Assembly (NCBI GenBank): GCA_003342895.1
Contig: PTFA01000191.1
Span: forward strand, 558,001 to 622,000
DNA from: Casuarius casuarius
Lineage: Eukaryota > Chordata > Aves > Casuariiformes > Casuariidae
DNA length: 64,000 nucleotides
Reading direction: 5' to 3'
This document shows, one piece after another, positions 24,601 to 36,600 of this stretch. The notes beneath the pieces are model-generated. The model was not told the DNA's origin and made no database searches. It saw only the letters and a list, made by a program, of their open reading frames with translations. The position numbers were made by a program, and so were the translations under genes. How positions within the stretch are numbered: the stretch's first letter is position 1; every line of letters starts with the position of its first letter.

Positions 24601-27600
24601 AGGTTGATATTATTTTTCCTTTCAAAATGTAATACTGAATAATAATGAAAGTGTATACAAAAATCTGTGTTTAACACAATATTGATATGCCACTTACATT
24701 TCGTGGTAATTACAGTAATTTGGTTGTTACTCTATATGGTGTCGTGAATTAGCAGCTAGAAAACATTATGATGCAGTGAGAATGATTCAAGGGCTTTTCA
24801 TCAGGCTTCATGTTGAACTGGCTTTTTGATCCTGCTGACTGTTACCTCTGCTAACAACCCAGCAATCACAGAGATATTTTAATTTGCTTTTTGTTCATGT
24901 TCCTTGCTTCATTTAGTGCAACAATATTTATGTTCTTCCCAATCACATGTGTACAGCATATATGTAAACAACTATGCAGCTATATTTGACAGTAGTGGAT
25001 GGTGGAGCCATTAAGGGACTTCATTTTAGTATAAAGTCAGAAACAACATATCAATATTTACATGACAACAAGGGGCTTGTATTAATTAACTTCTGACACC
25101 TGCAAGGCTGTTTATAATGAGAAATGTTGCTAGGTTAATCAAGACGACATTTGATCATTTCTGTGAAGTCTCACATCTGTGATACTCCTAGAGAAGCTGT
25201 GATTTCTAACCCCTGAGTTTCTTCTTGCCCTGCACATTGCATCTGCATTCTTTCCTATTAACAGAGAAACAGATTTTCAGGTAACAGATTTTTAAATTTT
25301 ACTTTGGGCTGAAATGTTTTAAAAAACAAAAGCTCATTACTGTATGAAGAAAAGCTTATGTCAGTGAATGTAATTCAAATGGATTTTCCAAGGTAAAATA
25401 GAGAGAAAGGAGTGAAGAATTCAGTTGTGCTGTGTTTTTTTAAGCTTTTTTTCTTCCTCCTGGAGGTCAGAACCCTCCAAATTCTTATGTTGCTGGAGTT
25501 CTGAAATGCAAGGGTGTACTGATATATTCTCTGCAGCAGTGACCTCAAGACTTTATTAATTAAAACTTATTTTCACAGACTTCATTTTTAAATATAAAAC
25601 CAAGAAACTATGGACATATCTGTAAAATTATGAAGGTCATAATTTAAAAAATGGCAGAACTATTGAGGATACATTCAGGGGCTAAAAATATAGCAGCTGA
25701 CATTTTGCTTTGGTAATTTTGATGGTTATTTGGTGTAACATGTAGGATTTGCTAGTATTTAAATGTTTCTTGTCTAAGTTGATTTTCAAACTATTGGTCC
25801 ATAACATTAACTTTAAATATGACCTTTATGATGGGTTATTAGATAACCCATGGTTCTGAACACCCTCACCTTTCACTGACTTTAAAGGAAATATCCATCA
25901 CCATGCAGACTTAGGAACTGCTTTCCCAAATCTGTGTAACATTTGCTGCAATGGTGATTGCTCGCTGTCTAACAAGCACAAAGATGTTATAAAAGTTGAT
26001 AGTTAATTCTGTCCTGTAGGTGTTGGATATCAGCGGAGTTCTACAGAGCTGTTGTGTGTCGCAGCTTAAAACAGTTAAGGTGTGTGCCTATACTGGTTCA
26101 GTAATTAAAGTCAAATGTTCCAGAATGGTTTTGGACATTTTTGTCCTGGTTTCTTAACATTTTAAATATGAAGACTCTGGGCTGAATCCCTAACTCATGT
26201 CAATTGGCAAAATAATGAAGCTAATTTATCTCTGCTCTGGATTTGGCCCCAGCCAAGGAATAGAGTGGCAAAAAATACATTTGCATCGGTATTTAATGGG
26301 ACTCCCTAACATACCGATGTTTGCTGTTTAAATGACTTAAGCACTTAGCCAGAAATGTTGTATATATACCTATATATATTGTATCTCATACGTATATATC
26401 ATGGCTGTTTATCACATCCATCAATGATTAACTATAAATTGATTGATCTGATGGCTACAAGTAATTTTATCCTATCAGCGTAGTTATCTGTTTTGGCCGC
26501 AAAAATGTTATTACTCAGATTAGGCTGAACTTAATTAGAACACAACTATAATGTTACTGAGGATGGTAGGATGATCTGTAATGCAGATTTAAAACTTGGT
26601 CTACATTAATTTGATACTTTTTTTTGTAGATTTTTGTAAATTGCCCTTCCTTTCAGTGGAGCCCTTTTATTCCTTCTTTGTGTTGCTGGTGTTTAGAAGC
26701 TTACCAAAAGCTGTGGTCACTGCTACAGTGGGCATTCATTATGCAGTTCAACCAGTGCCTGTTTTTTGCTTGAGTATGACACAAAAGATTTGCACTGGCT
26801 AGCTGACAAAATACTTTGAAGCTGTTCCTTCAGCATCCAGGGGAGAAGCTCCTGGCTGTAGTGGAAAATCAAAGGTAGTAATCTTCTTACCAGCCATGGC
26901 TCCACCTGGAAGATGCAACTCACTAATGAGCCAGCAGATACCTTTATGTCTCAGTGCCATCCCCCAAAGCTATCTGGGGAAACTGCAGTGCTTCAGACCA
27001 CCTAAGGATCCTGGGAGGTGGCTGGTCTGAGCCCCAAAGGCAGGCATTAGCCGCTGCAGCTCAGCAGGTACCCCGATAGAGGAGGCAGGTAAATGGCAGT
27101 GGGGTAAACAGTATTAAATCTTCTCGTGCTTGCGGTTCCTAAATTCCAGCCAAATTAATGCTTAGGAGAGCTTGCTTTGCACCTTGGAGTGTCCATAAAA
27201 TCTGGCCTCACATGTCTAAACAGAGTATCTAAACGGAATGAAAGCAGCAGACAAGGATTTTTTTTTAGACAAGATAAAGGGGAGGAAGTAGACAAAAAAA
27301 GTGAGAAAGATTGATCAAACAGCAACCACCTTTTATACGAAATGAAGCAGGGATTAGAGAGGTTAGTTAAATTTAGCAGTTGAGAGGGGAATTTCAGTCC
27401 CTGTTTCTCATCTCTATTTCCTCCTCTAAGTATGGGTTCTGGCTTGGCCAGACTTTGTTCTGAATTTATACCAGTCCTGGTAGGAGATTTACTCTTAGAA
27501 TCAAGAGCCCTGCTCATCCTTACAGCCATCAGAAAACAAATTAGCAGCAGACATGGGAGTTAGGATATCAGTCAATACACTAATTACTCCTATTTTTCTC

Positions 27601-30600
27601 TTCTGATAGGGTTAAAATTTATTACATATAATATACTAGTTAGGAATTGCTTCCAAACTCTGTCCTGTTTAATTTTTATTTTGAAACTACTTCTCTGATT
27701 TTGTCTTAAGGTCAAATAGTCTGATGAAGTTCTAGCTAAGTAAATGTCTCTTTTAACTGTGATTGTAAAAATTCTTTCAATAGAGGCAGTCAAGCACAAG
27801 TTATTCTTTAGTTATTGCTGTGATTCTGATGGTTAAGCTCACATTTTTAAGCCTGTTCGATGCATTTATTCTTTTTCATTACTCAGATGAAGATAAAAAC
27901 AAGCAAGGGAGTCAAGAAGCAGAATCTGTTTCATCTCAAAACTTTGAATGTATTAGTGATCAAGATGCAGCTATTCAGGTAATACTACTGCACACAGCAA
28001 TGCTGATCTGCTCTTAAAACTAAATTGAAGCGGAGATGGAGGTTGCTAGGACAAGCAGTGCTGCTTGTCTCCACTCCTGTACCATCCTCTGCATGTGCCC
28101 ACACAGTTGTAGGTGCTGTTGTACAGTGAACTGGATCAGAAACTGGTCTGGAAGACAGAGCAGAGTTGGAAACACAACTTCGAGTGGGCTCTGCTCTGCA
28201 GATTTAGAGAAAGTGTTCCTCAGGAACAGACAGAATATGAGTGTCTCTATTTTTAAAGGAATTTTGCCTTGCTATGTTACTGAACATCAAATCTATTACT
28301 GACAGCAAGCTACCAAAGCTGTTAAAGGCAGCAGTATAGGTTCAGTTTTCCCCCCTAATCTGCAGAACTAAAAGGACACATGTTCTGTCTGTGCTGCTTC
28401 TACTGTTTCCAATAGTGAAATGTATAGCGTAGGGACAGGTCTTACAGATTAAGATTGGCAAATCAAATAGTAAGAGGATGGAGTAAGGATTTCCAGATTC
28501 TAGTCCAAGGAATCACAAGCTCCATCCCTCTCTGGAATCCTGCCAAAGGAATGTGTTACAAAGAACTCAAGGTCGTCACACTGAAGTGCTTCTAGATGTG
28601 TTTTTACTGTCATTAGCCTAACATTATGTTGCATTTTCAGACAAAGAAGTTGATTTTAAGCACTTTTTTTAACAACTGCAAGGCTGTTAAGCTTTTACAA
28701 TTTTCCACAGTTGGAACATTTGAAAACAGTATAAGTCTTATCACTGATTTCAAAGGAAGAAAAATTGAGCCCATCAGATGTGCCCGTTGCAGTATTTCAT
28801 GAAGAATATCCCTTAGCTTTAAAATGTCTTAATAATTTTATAAAAATATTGTCTAGACAAGCTCCAGCAAAGTAGATGTTATCACAGTCTAGATGTAGTT
28901 TGACAGATGTATGTGATGAACCAGAGACAGAGGCTAGGTATACGTTGCCCTTGAGGGAGGGGGCCAGGGAGTGGGCCAGGAGGTAGGAAGAACATGGCAG
29001 GCAGCCTGTCAGCCCAGTGTCACTCACCTGCTGGGGCCACAGGGACAGAGGGATGTGAGGTGAACTTGAAGTTGTTTGAAATACAGATTTAACTAGCAAA
29101 TTTGGGACTTCTTGCTTGGGACTGAGCAATGACTCAGTGGCAACCGGAATTAAAATTCAGGGCCCCCTGTATTGTGGTTTTGTGTGTCGGAACTTCCAAC
29201 ATTAGGAACATTTTCAGGAGAGTCCAGAAAACCATTATTTGCTGGTTTGTGAATGTCAACTTGTGGTATTGCTTGCAGTCTGTACAGGTTGATGCTAAGA
29301 CTGAGGATGTTGTTTCCCAAGCTTCAGACACAGTTTCTTTGCAGTCTACAAGAGGAAACATTCAGACTAGTGCTTCAGAGGCAACTGTTCTGATATTTGG
29401 ATTATTTTTTAAAGTCCCAAACCTTGTGGTCATATTGTTAAAACAGAATTTCGTTTTCCAAGAAAAAAGTAAATTTCTGAATGTCATGTTCTAAACCTCA
29501 TTAGAAGAAGTTGAAAACCTTGCCTAACTGCTGAAAAAAAGGGAAAGGAAAAAATAACTTAGGAAGTTTAAAGCAATCCTATGCAGTATTGAGGTTGTGT
29601 TCAGAAACTGATAGTTGAGAGTGAATAACTCTGCTTTCCTCTGAAAATTGAGAGTTGGATCTAAATGACTCACAGTAAACCAGGTGAAGGAGACCCCTTG
29701 GTATGGAATCCAGATTTATCTGGCTTCTAGTAGCCAGAAGCTTTGGCAGAAGGGCTGTTTTGCATTTTGCCACAACCAGATAATGGTAGATTCTGTAACT
29801 CTCTCTCCTCCTTCTTTTAAAACAGCTGTATGATTTCCCACCATATCCTATTTACTTGGGCTTTTGTGTAAGGGAGTGTTACTTTCATTCACAATGGATC
29901 TGAAAGAAAACGTGAACTACTGATTGCTTGCTTTTGGTAGTGACTGTGAAATTTATTTTCATGCTTTAAAACAAAAGACACTATAAATTAAAATACTATA
30001 ATTCAATATTTTTATGTAGATGAGTCAATTCAAAGGCAATACATTACTTGCTTGCTTTGTTTGTCTCTTTTTAAATGAGGCATGTAATGTTTTGGATGAA
30101 GTTATTATTTCAGAGCTAAGCCGTGGAAGTTGTCCTAGTAAATCTGACAGACAACACTGTCAAAACAGGGCTGTTATTTTGTCCTGTATTTGTATAGCAT
30201 CTGATGTGACTAGGGCTCATACAGTAATATAAATTGTAACACCAAACTGGACATCATTTGTGTAGGTATGAAAGAAGGATTTTGTCTAAGCTCCTTTTCT
30301 GAAGCAGCAGACTTTATAAGTAAAAACATTAGTACATAGGAGATTAAAACTTGTTAGTACTGTGATCTATGTATTCATAAAATGTTAAATTATGTAATGA
30401 TAACACCACACAAGTAATTTATCTTGGGTGCAGTATGAATCAGAGGAGAGTTTATCCCAAGAAATCTTAAATGGTTATATCTGTCTTGTAGTCTCTCTTT
30501 CAATACTGTATCAAACTGCTCTGGTTTTCTTCCAATATTGTTCAATTCCATTTCCACAATATTTTCTTCATTGATTCCATTTTCTTTAATGTAACATACT

Positions 30601-33600
30601 TTAATATTCACATAGTTTTAATACGCATCTGGAAACAACATTTTTATATTGCAAAGCATTTCTGAAAGATAAATATTTTGTTGCTTCACAAAGGGATTCT
30701 AGTGAAAACTATGAGTTTGTATTTTGTAATATTTGTATATTGCTCTTCTGCAAGAACTGCAAAATTTCAAGACCATTTTTACCTACTGTTTCATAAGCAG
30801 GTAGATTTCACATTAAAAATACCTTCTTAACCTTCTGTGTTTGTGAAGATGTGGCAGGTGAAAAGTACATCCCTGTGTGTCTGCTTGGAATGTTATGAGA
30901 TAGGAATGATGCAAGACCTTTTCATTAAAAAATGAAAATGTCTTCTGAAATGTTGTCACTGGTCACTTGTCTGTTATTATTACAGAAGGATGGAGTGAAT
31001 ACTGTTTCCCATACTGAACTACCATTAGATGATGTCAGAGGCAAAGATTTTAAATTCTCAGTAACGCATGTCTTTGAGACTGAAGAAAAAGATGCTTTTC
31101 GTCCAGTGCACAGAGGCGCTTCAAATGCTTTCTGTATTCGTCTGTTTTGTATAGACAAGAAACATGAAACTAGGCAAGTATGGATGAATAGTTATTGTTT
31201 TCCTAATCTTATTAACAACTAAATGTAGCATTTTTAGGACAAATCTGAAAGTGACAGCACCTGGTGCAATTAGATTTAATTTTTCTTTAATTTTTAATTT
31301 TTCTCTCTCTTTTTTTTTTCTTTTCTTTCTTTTACCTTCACCTATAACTTACTGAAGTTTTCATCATCCAGCTGCAACTTCCCACCTCTGGTAGAACTGC
31401 AGGGACAAAAAGTTATCAAGTTCCAATACTACAAGTTATTTTTGTTGGAAAAGTACTTGTTGAAATTGTGGAAGAAGGCTGCTTGTTTCCAAAAAGAAGC
31501 ATTAGTTCTGAAGCTGGTTACAAGTGAAGAGAGACAGATGTTAGGGTGCTGGTCACCTGTGCTACTGGGGAAATGAGGCTGTTTTAAACTCTGCAGTTAA
31601 ATGTCCTCATTTCCAGACACTGAAAGAGTTTCTCATCACTGAAAGAATTAATTCGGTTTTCTAGAATCTGCCAAAGTTTGAGAACAAAGGCTTTATATGT
31701 TAAAATGCTTTCTGATGTTGACCTTGGACTCTTAGATCTTGGGGGAGTAGAACTGATCCATAAAACTGCTTTAGTGAATTTTTTACAAATTTCTTTGCAT
31801 CCTTAAAGAATGAGCCCATCCTCAACCACATCGGCAAACCTACTCCAGGAACACCAGCCCTTTCTGATTGTAAGTGTCACTGAGCCCTGCACTTGTTTCT
31901 AGATCCTAGAGAGAAAGATAAGACATATAGATACTTGCAAAAAGTAGACAGAAAGAGGCTTGGTCTATCCAAGATCTTCCACACCTTAAAATATATGTAA
32001 TTTCTAGAGACAAAAGGTATTGGTAGCAAGGAATTTTTGTAAGTGTTGAGTTTGACAATGGTAATAACATTTGAAATACCATCTTTCTACATGAAGTAGT
32101 AGTCATGGGTGACAGACAGCATCTGATCTTATCTGTCTTAAAGGAGATTTAGGAACAAACTTTATTAAGAACAGAATTCAGAACTCCCTCAAAATTAATT
32201 GGATGTATTAAGCTGTTTCCTGCTTTAGGAGGGGGCCTAGTAAAGGGATTAGAGACTGTAAATCTGCTACAGATGCAAATATCCAAAGTTACTGAAGCAA
32301 AGCAACCATACAGTCTTCTTAGTGCATATTTACCTAGTAATTTAGCCTAAATTCATTAGGAAGAGGAAATACAGTTTCATTAAAAAGTGGTGTGAGTCTC
32401 TGGTCTACTAGAAAGCATTCATCAATGTATATATAGTAGTGTAATTACTCTGCAGAGAGTCTGTTCCAGAACAATTAATATATGGACAACATATTCTCAA
32501 ATAAAATTGAAGTGAGATAATTATTCCAGAATAAAATCACTTTTTATTTTAAAATAATATTGAAATGAGGAGTCATCCATTATACTGAAATAGCAGGGGA
32601 GAACTGTGATTCTGCTGTTACCATGTTGGGAAATAATCTCTCTGTAGACTAGTCAAGTTCTCTGCTCGTGGCATCCTGCTTAGGATAAGGATCTTTCATT
32701 TCTTTGCCCACTTCTGACATTCTCTCCTTCATATGCACCATTGCTGCTTCTGTTCAAGATATGTTGACTGTGTTTATCACTGAACACTGCAGATTGTCGT
32801 CTCTCTTTTTTTCTTTTTTCTTCCCCCTGGAGACATCTCTGGAACAGTTTGGATTCCAAGATGGATATCTGCAGGGAAGATAGGATTCCTTTTCATAAAC
32901 TTTTGCTAAGATTAACATTTATTAACATTCATGCAAGATCCTCTCCTCAGAGATGAGGAGTCTGTAGATCTTGGTATTTTAAAATATGTATTTTTCTTTG
33001 TATACTTCCCCAGTTTGCATTAGCTTGATCCTCCTGTTTGTAGAGAAGCTGACAGAATAGCAGATGTATCTGAGAGGATGACATGAGGTAATTCTGTCGG
33101 ATCAGTATCTGAGAATTTTGTCCTAAAGGAGTTACTGCTGACCTAACACAACTTGGATCCAGAAATAGTAATTTGCTTGAAATGTTGGTATGATTGCATC
33201 TTAGCCCTCAAGGGGAGTTTACTACTGAGGAATTTGTATTATCCAGTAAAGTCACCAAATGTTTCCATCTCTTTAAATCTGTAGTTGTCATGTGGCTTGT
33301 TAGTGCACTGGAAGTGAAATGTGAAGGAACTGAACTGCTAGTCTGCCTGCAGATACCTGTTACCTTTTCAAGCCCCCTGAAAAATCTTCCATTGTTCTTG
33401 AGTTCCATGTTGCCAAGAAGGTACTAGATTCTGGAGAATAGAAAATACATTGGAATAGCTTTTTCCTTTCCCCCATTCAGCTATGCTATTAACTAGTCAT
33501 AATTATGTATTATATAGGTGACTATATAATGCCCCAATCCAAATCTGTATTTGTAACTTTTTTTTTAGTTTTCACATTTTTCACTCAATTACAACTATTT

Positions 33601-36600
33601 CAATTAAAAGTTATTTCTCTTTCAATCCAGTAACATTATTGGTGATGAAATAAAAGTAACTTGATTATTTTAATTACAGGTCTGGAGGGGGGAGGTGTTT
33701 GTCAGTATTTTTAGGTAATATGTATCTGTACTGAATATTTTCAAAAGACATTTTCTATTGTGGGAAAATACTTCGTGAAGTTTCAGCTTAACTCTATTTG
33801 ATGGGTTTAGAGCTCTTTGATATCCTTACACATAGGAGAAACAGGATGAAATTGTTAGATTTGTCTTTTTAAAGTCAAATACCACATTTCACTGTCACCA
33901 TGGAAAAGAGAGTGGAATTGTTCTAAACCAGTAAGTGTGAAGTGAAAAAGAAGGAGTGTTCAAAAACAATTTTGAAGTATTGATGTTCGTGTTAGTGTGA
34001 TCAAGTCTATTGAGTAGATTTACCAAATGGGTGGTGACAGAACTCTTGGTGCACGATGGAAATAACATGGACCATAGCAACAACTGTTTGTAACCTCAAT
34101 GAATATGTTTACTATATATTAATAGTGCTCTGGCAGTCTATGGAAGTCTTCTGAAAAATGCTTCTGAGCGAGCAGCATCTGACTCAAATTTTCAATTTTT
34201 CTTTTCATTGAAGAGACTAATGTTTTGATATGAATTCAAATGTTGAGGTTTATTCTTGTTTATAGTGCTACTTTAAGCTTTCAAAGTCAACAACTGATGT
34301 GCGTGTACAACATCTGCAAGTGATTAATTATGAACCAGTAGAAGTTTCTGATTAGCATTGTGAATAAGTGTTCCTTGCATATATGGAGAAGTAAATTTTT
34401 TAAAATATATAGTATCTGCTTGATAGGCACTTTATTTATGTAACAATGTTTGCTTTTGGTTGCAGATCACTGGATTTATTGCATTATGTTTTCCAGCTTT
34501 TTCCAGTACGTATAAGCAAAGTTTTAAGGCGAAAAACGTATTTTCTTTTAAGAAATTATAAATAATATTATTTTGCCACCTGTACATACCTACTCAGATT
34601 TCTCTCACCTTTGGAAAAATGTATTTAGGTTCTACAAGGAGAGCTTGATGAGGTATAATTGTGGGACAGTAGCACAGCAACGCATAAATTGGTATTAGCT
34701 CATTAGTTTTTACTGTGTGCTATGATATTCACATGGTTGTTCTGAAAGTCTTTATAATCAGTGTGCCTCTATGAGGTCTATGTAGAAGACTTCATTATCC
34801 AAACAAAAGGTTATTTGAAAAGTTGTTCCAGGAGTTCTCAAGATAATGCCTCATTTAAACAGTTAAGTGAAGTAGCATTTCTTTTTGCGCATGTCTGAAT
34901 CTCAAGCTCTTGCTCTGATTTGTCTAGAATTGATACTGCCTTTCAATNAATTTCCATGAGTGCTTGGTGCTCACAAAAATGGCTTAGGATAAAAACTGGA
35001 CCTGCAATGGAGCTGAATCAGGCTGAAGAGCCAGAAAACGTAATCTGTGTATGCATGGTGGAACAATAGTGCAGTTATCATCCAGGACGTTTAGATATGA
35101 TCTAAAACCTAAGTGAATGATTCATAGGAGTATGCCATAGGTAGTGACATTCAGCTGCATTCATGGCCCATGAGCCATGAATCTTTCCTGGGCTGCTTTT
35201 GGACTTTGTGTACGTAAGTTCTTTGCTTGCATCCCATAGGAACTCTTCTGAGATGCAGATTTAGAGAGCAAACTCCTCTAAATTCATATACTCAGACTTT
35301 GTCTAAATTAAAAATAAAGTCAGGGAAAACACATGAAATGGGAAAGAATTAAAGCCTAGGAAAAAGCAGTATTAAGAAAATTCATATTCTTTGCCTATCT
35401 CCTAAACAGTTGGACTGAAAGCTTATGTACAGGGCAAAACTAATATGCAGCTAAGGAGGCTGTGAATTTACAGTGCAGTAACTATTTCACCCTAACTCCC
35501 TGCATGATCAATCTTTATCTAAAGTAACAAACTCCACTTTCTAAGACAATTTTAATGCACACCGCAGTGTGTTGTAAATTCACACTATAATTTACGGCAT
35601 AGTAGCATCCCTTAGAGACAGGTCCTGATGACTGGAGATACGGAGTTGGTCCTAAATGTCACCATGTTTAAAAGTGCTCGCCATCAGGAATTTTCTGAAG
35701 TGGAGACTGGAGTAACATCAGCATTTAGTAACTTACATTCCTAAAGAAACTGAGCACAGAAAACATTTAAAAATTCAAAATAATTCGTCCATTCAACAAT
35801 GCACCTGTCATCTGTAGTGCCTTGAAACAAAATGTCGTGATGGAATCACCAGGGAGTAATCACGTAGTATTCTTGAAAAGAAGAAAAGGAGTGAGATTCA
35901 AATGGTACCTTTCTGTTGAAAAGATTACAGGATCACAGAATGGTTGAGGTTGGAAAGGACCTCTGGAGATCATCCAGTCCAACCCCCCTGCCCAAGCAGG
36001 GTCACCTACAGCACATTGCCCAGGACTGTGTCTAGATAGCTTTTGAATACCTCCAAGGATGGCGACTCCACAAACTCTCTGGGCAACCTGTTCCAGTGCT
36101 GTGTTACCCTCATGTTAAAGAAGCTTTTCCTTATGTTCAGACAGAACTTTCTGTGTTTCAGTTTGTGCCTGTTGCCCCTCATCCTGTCACTGGGCACTAC
36201 TGAAGAGAGTCTGGCCCTATCCTCTTTACATCCTCTCTTTGCATACTTATACACATTGATAGGATGCCCCCTCATTCTTGTCTCCTCCAGTCTGAAGAAT
36301 CCCAGCTCTCTCAGCCTTTCCTCATATGAGAGATGCTCCAGTCCCTTAATCATCTTAGTAATCCTTTGCTGGACTCGCTCCAGTATTTCCATGTCTCTCT
36401 TGTACTGGGGAGCCCAGAACTAGACACAGTACTGCAGATGCAGCCTCACCAGGGCTGAGTAGAGGGGAGGTCCCCTTGACCTGCTGGCAATGTTATTCCT
36501 GATGCAACCCAGGATACCATTGGTCTTCTTGGCCACAAGGACACACTGCTGGCTCATGGTGAACTCGTCCACCAGGACTTCCAGGTCCTTCTCTGCAGAG

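Noticed and set aside
27155..27529. A 124-codon minus-strand open frame in intron 8
   Set aside because: There is no recognised domain, promoter or splice support, and the length is within chance for this much intron DNA.
21205..27886. U12-type intron 8 (donor begins GTATCT)
   Set aside because: The donor lacks the CCTT continuation, and no TCCTTAAC-like branch site precedes the acceptor at 27886.
29129..29494. A 121-codon plus-strand open frame as a separate gene
   Set aside because: It is simply exon 10 of CFAP61 plus flanking intron that happens to be open. The upstream and downstream parts show no protein signature.
31174..31180. Alternative GT donor for exon 11 at CAA|GTATGG
   Set aside because: It would end the exon in phase 0, whereas exon 12 needs a phase-2 partner. 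The conserved R-S-L-D junction would be lost.
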